NCBI GenBank assembly: GCA_036924285.1
Contig: JAYKYS010000001.1
Span: 37,757,501-37,821,500, forward strand
Length of the DNA: 64,000 nt
Origin: Asterella californica
Taxonomy: Eukaryota > Streptophyta > Marchantiopsida > Marchantiales > Aytoniaceae
Reading direction: 5' to 3'
Position 1 is the stretch's first letter. Each line of letters begins with the position of its first letter. The translations under genes were made by a program, and so were the position numbers. Positions 48,973 to 59,782 of this stretch are shown here, in pieces. The notes beneath the pieces were generated by a model that was given only the letters and a program-made list of their open reading frames with translations, made no database searches and was not told the DNA's origin.

Positions 48973-51377
48973 TATCGTATAACGTGTTTTTCTGTCTAGG
49001 AATACACGGGGTATATGGCTGTGCAGAGGTATGTGGATTGACAAGGTTGGATCTAGATCTGGATGTTTCCACTCAAATGTTTCACTATCTACTCTTTTAG
49101 CCTGAGTGACCTTGTATCCGCTCGTCTCAAGTTTAAAGCTTGCTACGATCCAAGGTTACGTATAGGTTGCATAAACTTGTGTTACAAACAGATCTTTTGT
49201 ATTCTAACTAAAAATACTCAGATCTGTATTATCTAACTGAAGTTATTCCTCTATATCACTGGAAGCCTGACTTCTGAATAGCTCCCCAGCGACGCTAACT
49301 GCCCATCAATCCAACTATCACAACTTCATAGTACAACCAGAAGACGCTATAAGATCACTCAATCAACTTGATAGAGTATCGATACAACTTGCTGTACACC
49401 CTGGTCTACCAAGCATTCCAGCAAGGTAAAGCATGCATACTCCAAAACACTATTCAGATCTCAATATAGCACCAACGGCGGTAGTACCTGGCAGCTCCGA
49501 GAACCCAAACAGCGGCTTAAGACTCATGGCGACTCCGTTCTCCTTCATCACCAAGAGCTGAAATCAGCCCCACACCCTCCAATGTCGAATTGCATGCAGC
49601 CATGGCAGTTTCAGCAACAAACTCCTCTCCAAATTGATCGAAAATGACCAAAATGATCATAGATGATACCGAAAAACCCGAAATAGCTAATAACAGAAGT
49701 ATTTTCGAACTTTGAGACCTCAGTCCTTCCAAACCACTCGACCAATGATGATCAAACTTCACAGGAAGCTTGATTGGACCCTTCACTCCTACCCTGAACA
49801 ATTTTCAGGTCGAAATCTCAAACCAATTCTCAGATATGGATCAAACCGTAATCTGTGCTAACTTCAGAGCTTTACAGACCCAGGTACATTTGATCCAAGA
49901 TTCTGAACAAACTACTCGACCATTTGAGGTGAAACTTCCCAAGTATCTTACTGATAAGACATTCTTCAATCCTGGAAAGTTTCACTCAGAAATTCGACTC
50001 AGATCTTAAGCAATAGCAAACTATCCATGGCTATCATAGTTCGCTGTCCCGCCTTATCCCATCTGCACTTCTCAACTTCAATCGGTCGGTTCAGAATCCA
50101 AATCGATCAAGAAACTGATGAAATTGATATCAAAACGACCAGCACGTCGTCTGCTCTCCAACCCAACAGACAGCTCCTCAAAACTCCTCGCGAGTCTCTC
50201 AGAACAACCAGAAACGTAGCAGTAGGTACAAATTTCACCCCCCTCCACTCAATCGATCATAACGCGCTCATACTTTCATCAAATCGATCGATTCTTCAGC
50301 CCAGATTGTAGCCCCGGTCGAGAGCTCTCCAACCATACCCTCCGTTTCGCGAATGGCCCTCCGAAGCCTCCAGAAACCACAGAAACGTCGCGAGGATCAG
50401 CTAGAACACCATTGGTCCAAAAGTAGACCAATAAGAGCAAAAAGAACTTTACTTTTTGTCTTTTCTCTTCTTAACTTTTCTCCTAGAACGAATTTTACTC
50501 TCCAAGGAGACACAAGACATCAACAAGACTCTAAGACCTCAGAAAAATCCTTCAGATGTGTCGATGGATCCTTCGCGGTCCGTAACTACACAGAAGCGCT
50601 CAACCGGAACGAAACCAGTGAGTCGCAGACTAATACAACGTCAATATTACAACCTGGAAACGTTCTACAATAAAAGGTACGACAAAAGGAAATGGTGAAG
50701 CTATCACTCGATTGTAATATTCTTGCCCGAAGTTTCTCACGATCCAAGCCCCATGATTGATCTTCGGTCTGCAATGACACCGGACATCGACCCAGAGGTT
50801 GAAAGGAACGTTCGATGGATAGTTGAGATCCATCGTTCCTCACAACAAGATGTAAACCGTCATATCCCAAGTCTCTCCGTATGTTACGATCGGAAGGATC
50901 ACCGGAAGCTGTACCTCCATCAATCTCCCCATGAATTCATCGCCGAAGTACGCAACTAACCACTGTCGAAAGTGATCGCGGTGGATGCAATGAAGCTTGA
51001 TGTGAAACGGATTCGGGAAAGGAAGATCCGGAGCCGGTAACACACCTCCGTCCATAACCACCACTCCTGCAGTTCTTCACTCCTCCATGCAGATCACCGA
51101 GAACCCTTACGAATCACCCGTTGAGAGAGAATGTCGTATGAACCTTCGACCCCCCATTTTATACACAATCGCGGCGACAAGGACCACTGAAGTGAACGCG
51201 CACAGATCGATGACTTGGCACATTCCTCTACCGTGCGATCACTTAAACAGATAATCACAAACGTGGCACTCATCACACCGTTCGGCGAGTTACGCGATAC
51301 GGTTCACGAAACACGGAAAAGAAACACAACATAGGTTACACAAGAATTTCACACAGGAGCCGAACCACAACATGACA
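48973..51377 (-). repeat. 3' LTR of the inner element (2,405 bp)
   Basis: It is the same length as 57,378-59,782 at a constant offset of 8,405 bp, with no difference noticed. In element orientation it starts TGTCATGTTG after the polypurine tract and ends TTATACGATA, so the ends are TG...TA, not TG...CA. Ten or more small open frames recur identically in both copies and are ignored as LTR sequence. Confidence 0.93.
51156..51163 (-). promoter_or_regulatory. Candidate TATA box in the inner 3' LTR
   Basis: TATAAAAT on the minus strand lies about 214 bp from the LTR start. If used, transcription would begin about 30 bp downstream, leaving roughly 2.1 kb of R plus U5. An identical site is present in the other LTR. 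Confidence 0.5.
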
Positions 51378-51394
51378 TCCACCCCTTCTAAACC
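51378..51394 (-). promoter_or_regulatory. Polypurine tract of the inner element
   Basis: GGTTTAGAAGGGGTGGA directly precedes the 3' LTR start TGTCATG in element orientation and matches the outer element's tract in position and sequence. Confidence 0.85.
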
Positions 51395-51440
51395 TGCGCA
51401 TCCTCTGGTATGCGCCAACACTCACAAGTTGTGGTCGGCA

Positions 51441-54400
51441 TCACACTATATCTTCATCTTCTTCAATGATGTCGTTGGCAATATCTTCGTCATCCAAATC
51501 TTCTCCGTCATCATCCAAGATATCAAACTCTGCTCCGACTTCCTCCATGCTTATCCCTTCATCTCGCTTCTTGAAGAGTTTCACACGCTTGCCTGCAATG
51601 GGAACCTTGAGCTCTGCCCCATCAAGCTCTCTTAGTGAATAAGTGGCATTGTCAAGCACGACAAGAACCACATACGGGCCGAACCATCGCTTAGAGAATT
51701 TTCTAAGCGCACTGTGTTGGTTGTCCAAGCTACTATCGTAGACCAACACCCAATCTCCTTCTTTAATCTCCTTTGGCCTTAATCGATGACGCTTATCGAA
51801 TCTGTCTTTGTTTCTCAAGCGCGCCTCTTTCAGCTTCTCCAATGCAATCTCTACATCTTCAGGTCTTCTCTCTAGTTGACGGATTCGGACAGCAAGAAGA
51901 TCTTCTGTAGACATACCATCCTCCCAAGGTAGAACACTCCAAGTAGGTATGTGCTCCTCAATGGGCATGATAGGTTTCTGCCCCTGCATCAACTCCGCCG
52001 GCATATATCCCGTAACTGAACTATGAGTCGAACGATCAGCCCATAATGCAAACGGAAGAAATCTTGGCCATTCTCTTGCCCTCCCCTTGCAAGCTTTCAC
52101 AATAGCTTTCACAATAGGAGGATGACCACGTTCACTCTTCGCATTACCTTCTGGATTGTAGGCTGTGGTGAGAGCTAACTTCACACCACACCTCTTGAAG
52201 AACGCTTTAGCCTCATCATTGTTCAGCTCCCCTCGATCAGCCGTGATCTTCCCAACACAACCATATCTACAAATCACATCTTCCAACAAGAATTTGCAGA
52301 CTCCCTCTGTGGATTTTGTCCGTAAGGCTCGCCCTTCCACTTGGTTGGACAAATCCTCACGTGCCAAAACTAAGTATCGCATCTGCCATATACCAACTGG
52401 CATAATAACAAGATCTACTACCCACTTATAATGCATTGCAAGTGGATAAGTAGGATGTAATCCATCTCGATGCCGAATTCCTGAATACTCTTGACAAGTT
52501 TGGCATGTTTCCACAAATTGAACTACATCTCTGTACATGTTACGCCACCAATATCTCTCCTTCAGCTTTGTAAAGGTGGCATAAATACCTCTATGTCCTG
52601 CCCACAAGCTCTCATGAAACTCCTGCATGAGTAACTTCTGCATGTCAACCTTGCACACAACCCTTTGTGGCATCTTACCACCTTGCTTAGCATGTTTCCA
52701 CAAATAACCACCTTGTAGCAAGTAGTTATAAGCCTTCCTCCTGATTTGTTTAAAGTGGGCATCACTCCATCCTGGCTGTCTAGTCAACATGCTTAGATAG
52801 CGTCCTATGTCTATCCATTCTCCTTCATATATCTCCTCCATGAACGGTTTCGAATGCTCACTCTCACCTCCTTGAGCTCTACAGAAAACAGTAGTACCAA
52901 CGTCTTCTGTATCTTCTATCATCTCCTCCTCATCCTCATACCTCGCACGAGATAACATATCAGCTACTGGATTGTTCTTCCCCGCTATGTGTCGAAACTC
53001 AGGATTTAAGGACTTGATGTAAGCAATCCAGCGTAGCATAGCAATATCAGGGGTGTTACAATTTGTAATCATCCCTAATAGTGGTAAACAATCTGTTTCT
53101 ACTATTACTGGCGCTCCAATCAAATAGTCCTTTTCAGCTTTCATAGCTGTAACTACTCCCCATAACTCTCTCTTCACTTGAGGATAGTTTCTATGTCGCT
53201 CACTCAACACCTTTGCTCCAAATCTGACTGCAAAGCGATTCTCTTCTTCATCATCCTGTCCTACTGCCCATCCAATGGCTATCGGACTAGTATCAACAGT
53301 AAGTATCACTGGTTTGCTATCCTCATAGCTCACACGACGAAGTACAGGTGGAGAAGATAACAATTGCTTCAATCTCTGAATCGCCTCAGTATGTCTCTCC
53401 TCCCATGCAAACCTCTTGTGCTTTCTCAACAGATCGTAAAGAGGATCTGCCACATGTGCAAAATGTGGAATCCACACATGATAGAAGACACAAGCTCCAA
53501 GAAACCTTCTCACCTCTGTTGTTGAACCACAAGTATCCTTCATCCGCCGTATAGCATCCACTTTACCAGGATCAGGCTTGCGTCCAAACCATCCACATAA
53601 GTGCCCCACAATCACAACCTCTCGCACTCCAAATGAAGACTTAGCACCTGATAGTGTCAAGTGCGCCTCTTCAAGTCGTGATAAAATTTTATCACAATCC
53701 GAAATGTGATCAGCAACGAAGTTTCTACACCCCTTCTGATCCATTGTCTCGTCTTTCTCCTCCTCAACGCATCCCTTAATTGGAATGTCATCCAAGAAAG
53801 GCATGGTTTTCTCAGGAATGAACTCACGGAGAACCTTGTTCATCCCGTTCATCATGTGCGCTACCGAGTTTGTTGCTCCTTGTGGTAGCGTGCACATTCT
53901 GACCAACCCCAACGGCGTCCTCATGGTGGTGATATCTCTACTCTGTTCAGCAAGTTGAAACTGATCGTATCCAGAGTAAAGATCTCCTATAGAGTAAATA
54001 GCCCTCCCAGCAAACGCTTCAGCAAACTCTCCGACGATAGGTCCTATGCCTGTATTTCTGATGGTCACTTGGTTCACAGGTTGCATATCTTGGATGAACC
54101 GTAATGCACCACTCTTCTTTGGTACTGTAAACCAACGACTAGAGTATGGTGCAAACGATGGTTCCAAGATCTTCATCTGCATCTTCTCCTTCAAGAGCTC
54201 TATGAGTTTCGGTAGATGCGCTCTAGGTACAGGAATTGGCCTCAAGTCCCAAGGAGCATGTGGAACTGTGAATATGATCATTGGTGCCACAATGCTAGGA
54301 TCTACACATCCAATTTCTGAGGCTTCAAAAGCAAAAGCTTTCCCGTGCCTAGTTAACATCTCCCTAAACCTATTCTCCTCCACAGGCAAAAGAAAATCTG

Positions 54401-54947
54401 CAGAACCAACCTTCAACTCCTTGAGCGTAGCTTCAGTGAACTTGTGACCGACCCGGCTAAGATCTCTCAAGCTTTTCTCCTTCGAAGATTGTTGGACTCG
54501 CTGGTTAGAATCACTAGGTAATGGCTGAGCAACAGGTTTTACCTTCTTGTCTACCGTTTTGTACTTAGTGTCAACTCTAACTTCAGGCTCTACGAATGAC
54601 TCTATAGCTGTATAGAGCTCCCTAGAGTGTACTTCCACCACATGATCCTCATCTTCTTGCTCATGCATAGCAAGCTCATCGATGAAATCTCCCAATCCTA
54701 ACTCCAAATAAACACCTTCTATCTTATCATCCTCTTCAAGCACACCAACTCTCTTTAGGTCTTTTTCAGTTTTTCGCACAACCTTCTGCTCCCACTTCTG
54801 CAAGTCAGCAAGTCGTGTATGTGTAGCAAATCCACTCCCAGAAAATCTCACAACTCCTGTACAAAAAACACTTTCTTTCTCTAGCGAGAGTACCTTCTCC
54901 AGTGTACCACTATGTCCTCGCTCTATAGCAGTACTTGTCAAAAATCC
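51441..54947 (-). CDS. Inner element pol: reverse transcriptase, RNase H, integrase
   Basis: An open frame of about 1,167 codons ends in TGA. It has no credible ATG of its own at the boundary and is entered by -1 frameshifting from gag at 54,941-54,947. Domains in order: an N-terminal region with K-Y-K-T-V-D-K-K-V-K-P-V; RT with W-F-T-V-P-K-K-S-G-A-L-R-F-I-Q-D, L-P-Q-G-A-T-N-S and P-F-L-D-D near residue 381; RNase H (V-D-T-S-P...E-T-D-C-L-P-L-L); integrase with an H-H-C-C zinc domain (W-A-G-H-R-G...C-Q-T-C). The intact D-D-E core has Asp at 52,413-52,415 and 52,236-52,238 and Glu at 52,131-52,133. A GPY/F module and a strongly acidic tail follow. The gene order RT-RH-IN places it in Ty3/gypsy. 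The protein copies element RNA into DNA and inserts it into the genome. Confidence 0.93.
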   Translation of the reverse strand, partial: GFLTSTAIERGHSGTLEKVLSLEKESVFCTGVVRFSGSGFATHTRLADLQKWEQKVVRKTEKDLKRVGVLEEDDKIEGVYLELGLGDFIDELAMHEQEDEDHVVEVHSRELYTAIESFVEPEVRVDTKYKTVDKKVKPVAQPLPSDSNQRVQQSSKEKSLRDLSRVGHKFTEATLKELKVGSADFLLPVEENRFREMLTRHGKAFAFEASEIGCVDPSIVAPMIIFTVPHAPWDLRPIPVPRAHLPKLIELLKEKMQMKILEPSFAPYSSRWFTVPKKSGALRFIQDMQPVNQVTIRNTGIGPIVGEFAEAFAGRAIYSIGDLYSGYDQFQLAEQSRDITTMRTPLGLVRMCTLPQGATNSVAHMMNGMNKVLREFIPEKTMPFLDDIPIKGCVEEEKDETMDQKGCRNFVADHISDCDKILSRLEEAHLTLSGAKSSFGVREVVIVGHLCGWFGRKPDPGKVDAIRRMKDTCGSTTEVRRFLGACVFYHVWIPHFAHVADPLYDLLRKHKRFAWEERHTEAIQRLKQLLSSPPVLRRVSYEDSKPVILTVDTSPIAIGWAVGQDDEEENRFAVRFGAKVLSERHRNYPQVKRELWGVVTAMKAEKDYLIGAPVIVETDCLPLLGMITNCNTPDIAMLRWIAYIKSLNPEFRHIAGKNNPVADMLSRARYEDEEEMIEDTEDVGTTVFCRAQGGESEHSKPFMEEIYEGEWIDIGRYLSMLTRQPGWSDAHFKQIRRKAYNYLLQGGYLWKHAKQGGKMPQRVVCKVDMQKLLMQEFHESLWAGHRGIYATFTKLKERYWWRNMYRDVVQFVETCQTCQEYSGIRHRDGLHPTYPLAMHYKWVVDLVIMPVGIWQMRYLVLAREDLSNQVEGRALRTKSTEGVCKFLLEDVICRYGCVGKITADRGELNNDEAKAFFKRCGVKLALTTAYNPEGNAKSERGHPPIVKAIVKACKGRAREWPRFLPFALWADRSTHSSVTGYMPAELMQGQKPIMPIEEHIPTWSVLPWEDGMSTEDLLAVRIRQLERRPEDVEIALEKLKEARLRNKDRFDKRHRLRPKEIKEGDWVLVYDSSLDNQHSALRKFSKRWFGPYVVLVVLDNATYSLRELDGAELKVPIAGKRVKLFKKRDEGISMEEVGAEFDILDDDGEDLDDEDIANDIIEEDEDIV

Positions 54948-57319
54948 TTGAACTCCTCCGTGACCTTAGGCAAGGAGCCACCCCTCAGATAATCTCTGTT
55001 CCGCTCGTGGTTTGCTGATACAGTTAGAAACTGTACCGCTCTCTTGCCATCCTGACTTCTGATCCGCGCATAAGCAGATCCATCATCCAAAACCTTGGTC
55101 TCCATCCTCACAGCTGTAATGTAAGGTTGACCGAGTATCACCGGATATGATGTACTATCTTGAACAAAGAAGTTTTGTTCAATAGTTACATCTCCAACCT
55201 TCACTTTCACATCAGGACAAGCTCCATAGAGTTCTCCTCGTGTGTTGTTCGCTGTTCTAATCATCCAACCATGATCTATATCAACAGGCCATCCACCTTG
55301 CTTATAGATGTCCTTAGAGACAATATTGATCTCCGATCCATGATCAATGAGAGCAACCACCGGATCTGTCATCTCTCCTACCTTCACTAAGGCTTCGGTA
55401 GTAGCTCTAGCCCAATGTCCTCTAGTGTAATGACTAGAGACCTTGTCATCACTATCATCCTCAAATCGAACCTTGCGGTTGATGCAGCATTGAGCTAATT
55501 CTAACTCTTCCTCTCTTGATATCCTTGTGTCTAATGCATTAGACACAGCGGTTTCTCCTGCCAATTGCCTTTTTCGTTTGATGGTGTCAATAATGACATC
55601 ATGAAACTCCTTCTTAGCAATCCCCAAAACTTCTCGTAAGGTAAACTCTATCTTGGCATTGAGTACTCTCTCTTCTAGTACTCCTTTCAGATCCGTAGCA
55701 GCTTCAATATCAGACTGAAGCTTGTATGAAGGAGATTTACCTTTCTCCTTACCTCTGCCCTTCTCTGACTTTTCAGGAGTAGAGGATATGACCTCTTCCA
55801 TAGTCTCCTCTGGTAGAGACATAATCTCCGGTCTGAACTTTTCTCCTCTTGTTTGCCTCTTGAGAGCTGTTCTCTCTTCGCTAGGGCCTGCTTCATCTCG
55901 TTTGCGCTTCTCCTCCATGAGAGCCTCATGTTGACTCTTCGCCAAATAAGCATGTACAGACATTGTATCCACGGGATCATCCCATCCAGTAGCACCCCTG
56001 ATTGCCGTGGCTGTTCTGAGCAACTCCTCTCTTGCCATTTTCCCCCTTTTGTTCGTGCTTACCGCATGGCTCCACATATCAAGAGTATCTCCATCCTTCT
56101 TAGAAGCACTTCTTTCTCGTACTACCTCAACTCCATAAGTAGCAGCTTCTACCGACGCAGTAGCATGTTGAGATAGATACTCCTCCAGTACTTGCTTCAT
56201 TCCTCCTTTCCCGAAGTTGGTTCTAAGAATCTCTCCATTATCCTTCAGAGCAATCTTTCCTTCTTTCCAATAGACTACTCCATCTCGTAGAGTTTTGGCA
56301 AAATCACCACACTCTCTTCGAGCATGATCAGAACTATCACACCAAATGCATCTCTGTACATAATCTTGCTTAGGAGCAAGTCTGGTATCATGTGCTCCTC
56401 CCTTCTCTTCCAACCTTGCTAACTTGATCTGCAAGTCCCTCATCCCTTTTACCAACTCTTCCATAGCATCTCTTTGCGGTGCAACTTTCGGGACAGGAAT
56501 AGCAGGAAGTGGAACTTGAGGTACATGCACAATAGGTGCTTGCACATTGGGTACCATTGGTTGCCTACGAGGTACTATGATCGGTGGTGGTCTCTCTTCT
56601 TGTCTTACCACCACCTTCCCTCTCCGGTACTCTCGTTTGGCAAGTACACTCACTGCTTCAGAGACTTTTCTCCAATCAGTCGTGAGTCCGTTGTCTTCCA
56701 TCCTATCTTCTAGAAGCAGCTCCAACTCCCTTTGTAATTCATTGTTGGCTGCTTGTAGAAACAACTCCACCTTGTCATTCTCCAATGTGAGCTTCTCCAT
56801 CCGAGACAACTGAAGGAATTGTCTCTCATACTCCCGAAATAGCTCTGTGGCAACAAGCCCTTTGTTGGGTTTGTTTACCCACTCCATGAATGACTTCTTA
56901 GTCACTCGGTCTGCATCTTCTAAAGAATACTCTTCTTTCAGCTGAAGAGTAAATCCTTCCCACGTAGCACCATGAGATCGGATGATGTCCTTCATGTGCT
57001 CTCGTAGTTCAGGTACGACAGCAAGCGCAAATGTACTCACCATCTCTCTTTCAGGCACCTTGCTCAACTCCATCTCCCGGGAATAGTACTTTAGGTACTT
57101 GGATATGTTCTTCCCGTCAAACTGATCTAGCAACCCCACAACAGATTGCAAGGCTTTAGTAGCCATTGCTTCTTTCCGTTCAGTGGCTTGCTGTTGTTGC
57201 ATTACCAACGCGAATGCCTCAAGCAATCGCATATCAGACCGTGAAAGCTTGGTCACCTTTGGTGCCTCTCCAGATGTAGAAGCCTCATCTACGTAATGAC
57301 CCAACCCTTCAATGTCCAT
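54938..57319 (-). CDS. Inner element gag-protease
   Basis: 793 residues from an ATG at 57,319 in an excellent context (GCCACCATGG); an upstream in-frame GTG is not needed. The N-terminal half is a helical capsid-like region. A CX2CX4HX4C zinc knuckle (C-I-W-C-D-S-S-D-H-A-R-R-E-C) sits near residues 324-337. Then comes a charged linker, a P-S-Y-K-L...L-R-E-V-L-G-I-A-K-K-E-F segment resembling the linker (DUF4100-like) of fungal-type gypsy elements, and a C-terminal aspartic protease. The protease active site reads A-L-I-D-H-G-S-E-I-N near residue 659, with His where D-T-G or D-S-G is usual. It is followed by the family's V-I-L-G-Q-P-Y-I motif. The product forms the virus-like particle and processes the polyprotein. 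Confidence 0.9.
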   Translation of the reverse strand: MDIEGLGHYVDEASTSGEAPKVTKLSRSDMRLLEAFALVMQQQQATERKEAMATKALQSVVGLLDQFDGKNISKYLKYYSREMELSKVPEREMVSTFALAVVPELREHMKDIIRSHGATWEGFTLQLKEEYSLEDADRVTKKSFMEWVNKPNKGLVATELFREYERQFLQLSRMEKLTLENDKVELFLQAANNELQRELELLLEDRMEDNGLTTDWRKVSEAVSVLAKREYRRGKVVVRQEERPPPIIVPRRQPMVPNVQAPIVHVPQVPLPAIPVPKVAPQRDAMEELVKGMRDLQIKLARLEEKGGAHDTRLAPKQDYVQRCIWCDSSDHARRECGDFAKTLRDGVVYWKEGKIALKDNGEILRTNFGKGGMKQVLEEYLSQHATASVEAATYGVEVVRERSASKKDGDTLDMWSHAVSTNKRGKMAREELLRTATAIRGATGWDDPVDTMSVHAYLAKSQHEALMEEKRKRDEAGPSEERTALKRQTRGEKFRPEIMSLPEETMEEVISSTPEKSEKGRGKEKGKSPSYKLQSDIEAATDLKGVLEERVLNAKIEFTLREVLGIAKKEFHDVIIDTIKRKRQLAGETAVSNALDTRISREEELELAQCCINRKVRFEDDSDDKVSSHYTRGHWARATTEALVKVGEMTDPVVALIDHGSEINIVSKDIYKQGGWPVDIDHGWMIRTANNTRGELYGACPDVKVKVGDVTIEQNFFVQDSTSYPVILGQPYITAVRMETKVLDDGSAYARIRSQDGKRAVQFLTVSANHERNRDYLRGGSLPKVTEEFKDF
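54941..54947 (-). promoter_or_regulatory. Candidate -1 ribosomal frameshift site, G-GAT-TTT
   Basis: In the gag frame the last codons are AAG GAT TTT followed at once by TGA. The pol frame is open through this point in the -1 register. The heptamer has the N-NNT-TTT shape of slippery sequences, with UUU available for P/A-site re-pairing and a stop codon immediately 3'. The homologous place in the outer element has AAG GGT TTT. Confidence 0.65.
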
Positions 57320-57359
57320 GGTGGCAAAACCACGCACGTACCTCTCACCCTAGACTTTT

Positions 57360-57375
57360 CACGTCGAGTTCACCA
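57360..57375 (-). promoter_or_regulatory. Primer-binding site of the inner element
   Basis: TGGTGAACTCGACGTG begins 2 nt after the 5' LTR. The leading TGG is complementary to a tRNA CCA tail. It is not the initiator-methionine complement (TGGTATCAGAGC) common in plants, and I could not assign the tRNA. Confidence 0.6.
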
Positions 57376-57377
57376 GC

Positions 57378-59782
57378 TATCGTATAACGTGTTTTTCTGT
57401 CTAGGAATACACGGGGTATATGGCTGTGCAGAGGTATGTGGATTGACAAGGTTGGATCTAGATCTGGATGTTTCCACTCAAATGTTTCACTATCTACTCT
57501 TTTAGCCTGAGTGACCTTGTATCCGCTCGTCTCAAGTTTAAAGCTTGCTACGATCCAAGGTTACGTATAGGTTGCATAAACTTGTGTTACAAACAGATCT
57601 TTTGTATTCTAACTAAAAATACTCAGATCTGTATTATCTAACTGAAGTTATTCCTCTATATCACTGGAAGCCTGACTTCTGAATAGCTCCCCAGCGACGC
57701 TAACTGCCCATCAATCCAACTATCACAACTTCATAGTACAACCAGAAGACGCTATAAGATCACTCAATCAACTTGATAGAGTATCGATACAACTTGCTGT
57801 ACACCCTGGTCTACCAAGCATTCCAGCAAGGTAAAGCATGCATACTCCAAAACACTATTCAGATCTCAATATAGCACCAACGGCGGTAGTACCTGGCAGC
57901 TCCGAGAACCCAAACAGCGGCTTAAGACTCATGGCGACTCCGTTCTCCTTCATCACCAAGAGCTGAAATCAGCCCCACACCCTCCAATGTCGAATTGCAT
58001 GCAGCCATGGCAGTTTCAGCAACAAACTCCTCTCCAAATTGATCGAAAATGACCAAAATGATCATAGATGATACCGAAAAACCCGAAATAGCTAATAACA
58101 GAAGTATTTTCGAACTTTGAGACCTCAGTCCTTCCAAACCACTCGACCAATGATGATCAAACTTCACAGGAAGCTTGATTGGACCCTTCACTCCTACCCT
58201 GAACAATTTTCAGGTCGAAATCTCAAACCAATTCTCAGATATGGATCAAACCGTAATCTGTGCTAACTTCAGAGCTTTACAGACCCAGGTACATTTGATC
58301 CAAGATTCTGAACAAACTACTCGACCATTTGAGGTGAAACTTCCCAAGTATCTTACTGATAAGACATTCTTCAATCCTGGAAAGTTTCACTCAGAAATTC
58401 GACTCAGATCTTAAGCAATAGCAAACTATCCATGGCTATCATAGTTCGCTGTCCCGCCTTATCCCATCTGCACTTCTCAACTTCAATCGGTCGGTTCAGA
58501 ATCCAAATCGATCAAGAAACTGATGAAATTGATATCAAAACGACCAGCACGTCGTCTGCTCTCCAACCCAACAGACAGCTCCTCAAAACTCCTCGCGAGT
58601 CTCTCAGAACAACCAGAAACGTAGCAGTAGGTACAAATTTCACCCCCCTCCACTCAATCGATCATAACGCGCTCATACTTTCATCAAATCGATCGATTCT
58701 TCAGCCCAGATTGTAGCCCCGGTCGAGAGCTCTCCAACCATACCCTCCGTTTCGCGAATGGCCCTCCGAAGCCTCCAGAAACCACAGAAACGTCGCGAGG
58801 ATCAGCTAGAACACCATTGGTCCAAAAGTAGACCAATAAGAGCAAAAAGAACTTTACTTTTTGTCTTTTCTCTTCTTAACTTTTCTCCTAGAACGAATTT
58901 TACTCTCCAAGGAGACACAAGACATCAACAAGACTCTAAGACCTCAGAAAAATCCTTCAGATGTGTCGATGGATCCTTCGCGGTCCGTAACTACACAGAA
59001 GCGCTCAACCGGAACGAAACCAGTGAGTCGCAGACTAATACAACGTCAATATTACAACCTGGAAACGTTCTACAATAAAAGGTACGACAAAAGGAAATGG
59101 TGAAGCTATCACTCGATTGTAATATTCTTGCCCGAAGTTTCTCACGATCCAAGCCCCATGATTGATCTTCGGTCTGCAATGACACCGGACATCGACCCAG
59201 AGGTTGAAAGGAACGTTCGATGGATAGTTGAGATCCATCGTTCCTCACAACAAGATGTAAACCGTCATATCCCAAGTCTCTCCGTATGTTACGATCGGAA
59301 GGATCACCGGAAGCTGTACCTCCATCAATCTCCCCATGAATTCATCGCCGAAGTACGCAACTAACCACTGTCGAAAGTGATCGCGGTGGATGCAATGAAG
59401 CTTGATGTGAAACGGATTCGGGAAAGGAAGATCCGGAGCCGGTAACACACCTCCGTCCATAACCACCACTCCTGCAGTTCTTCACTCCTCCATGCAGATC
59501 ACCGAGAACCCTTACGAATCACCCGTTGAGAGAGAATGTCGTATGAACCTTCGACCCCCCATTTTATACACAATCGCGGCGACAAGGACCACTGAAGTGA
59601 ACGCGCACAGATCGATGACTTGGCACATTCCTCTACCGTGCGATCACTTAAACAGATAATCACAAACGTGGCACTCATCACACCGTTCGGCGAGTTACGC
59701 GATACGGTTCACGAAACACGGAAAAGAAACACAACATAGGTTACACAAGAATTTCACACAGGAGCCGAACCACAACATGACA
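57378..59782 (-). repeat. 5' LTR of the inner element (2,405 bp)
   Basis: It matches 48,973-51,377 throughout as far as I could read. It carries the promoter expected to drive the genomic RNA, with the candidate TATA box at 59,561-59,568. Confidence 0.93.
59561..59568 (-). promoter_or_regulatory. Candidate TATA box in the inner 5' LTR
   Basis: TATAAAAT on the minus strand, same position in the LTR as the copy at 51,156-51,163. In the 5' LTR this would be the functional promoter of the element. Confidence 0.5.

Larger units (their letters stand above)
48973..59782 (-). mobile_element. Inner Ty3/gypsy retrotransposon, complete, 10,810 bp
   Basis: It is inserted in the RT region of the outer element's pol, in the same orientation. 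Parts in element order: 5' LTR (59,782-57,378), primer-binding site, gag-protease, pol in the -1 frame, polypurine tract, 3' LTR (51,377-48,973). The flanks share a short target duplication, ACGC (or AACGC if the terminal A of the LTR is counted with the target), and removing the insert restores a continuous pol reading frame. All ORFs are open and the two LTRs have the same length with no difference noticed, so insertion was recent and the element may be competent. Confidence 0.92.

Noticed and set aside
49517..51276. About ten small ORFs in the inner LTR, repeated at 57,922-59,681
   Set aside because: They are identical in both LTR copies only because the LTRs are identical. They lie on both strands, overlap, and have no motifs.
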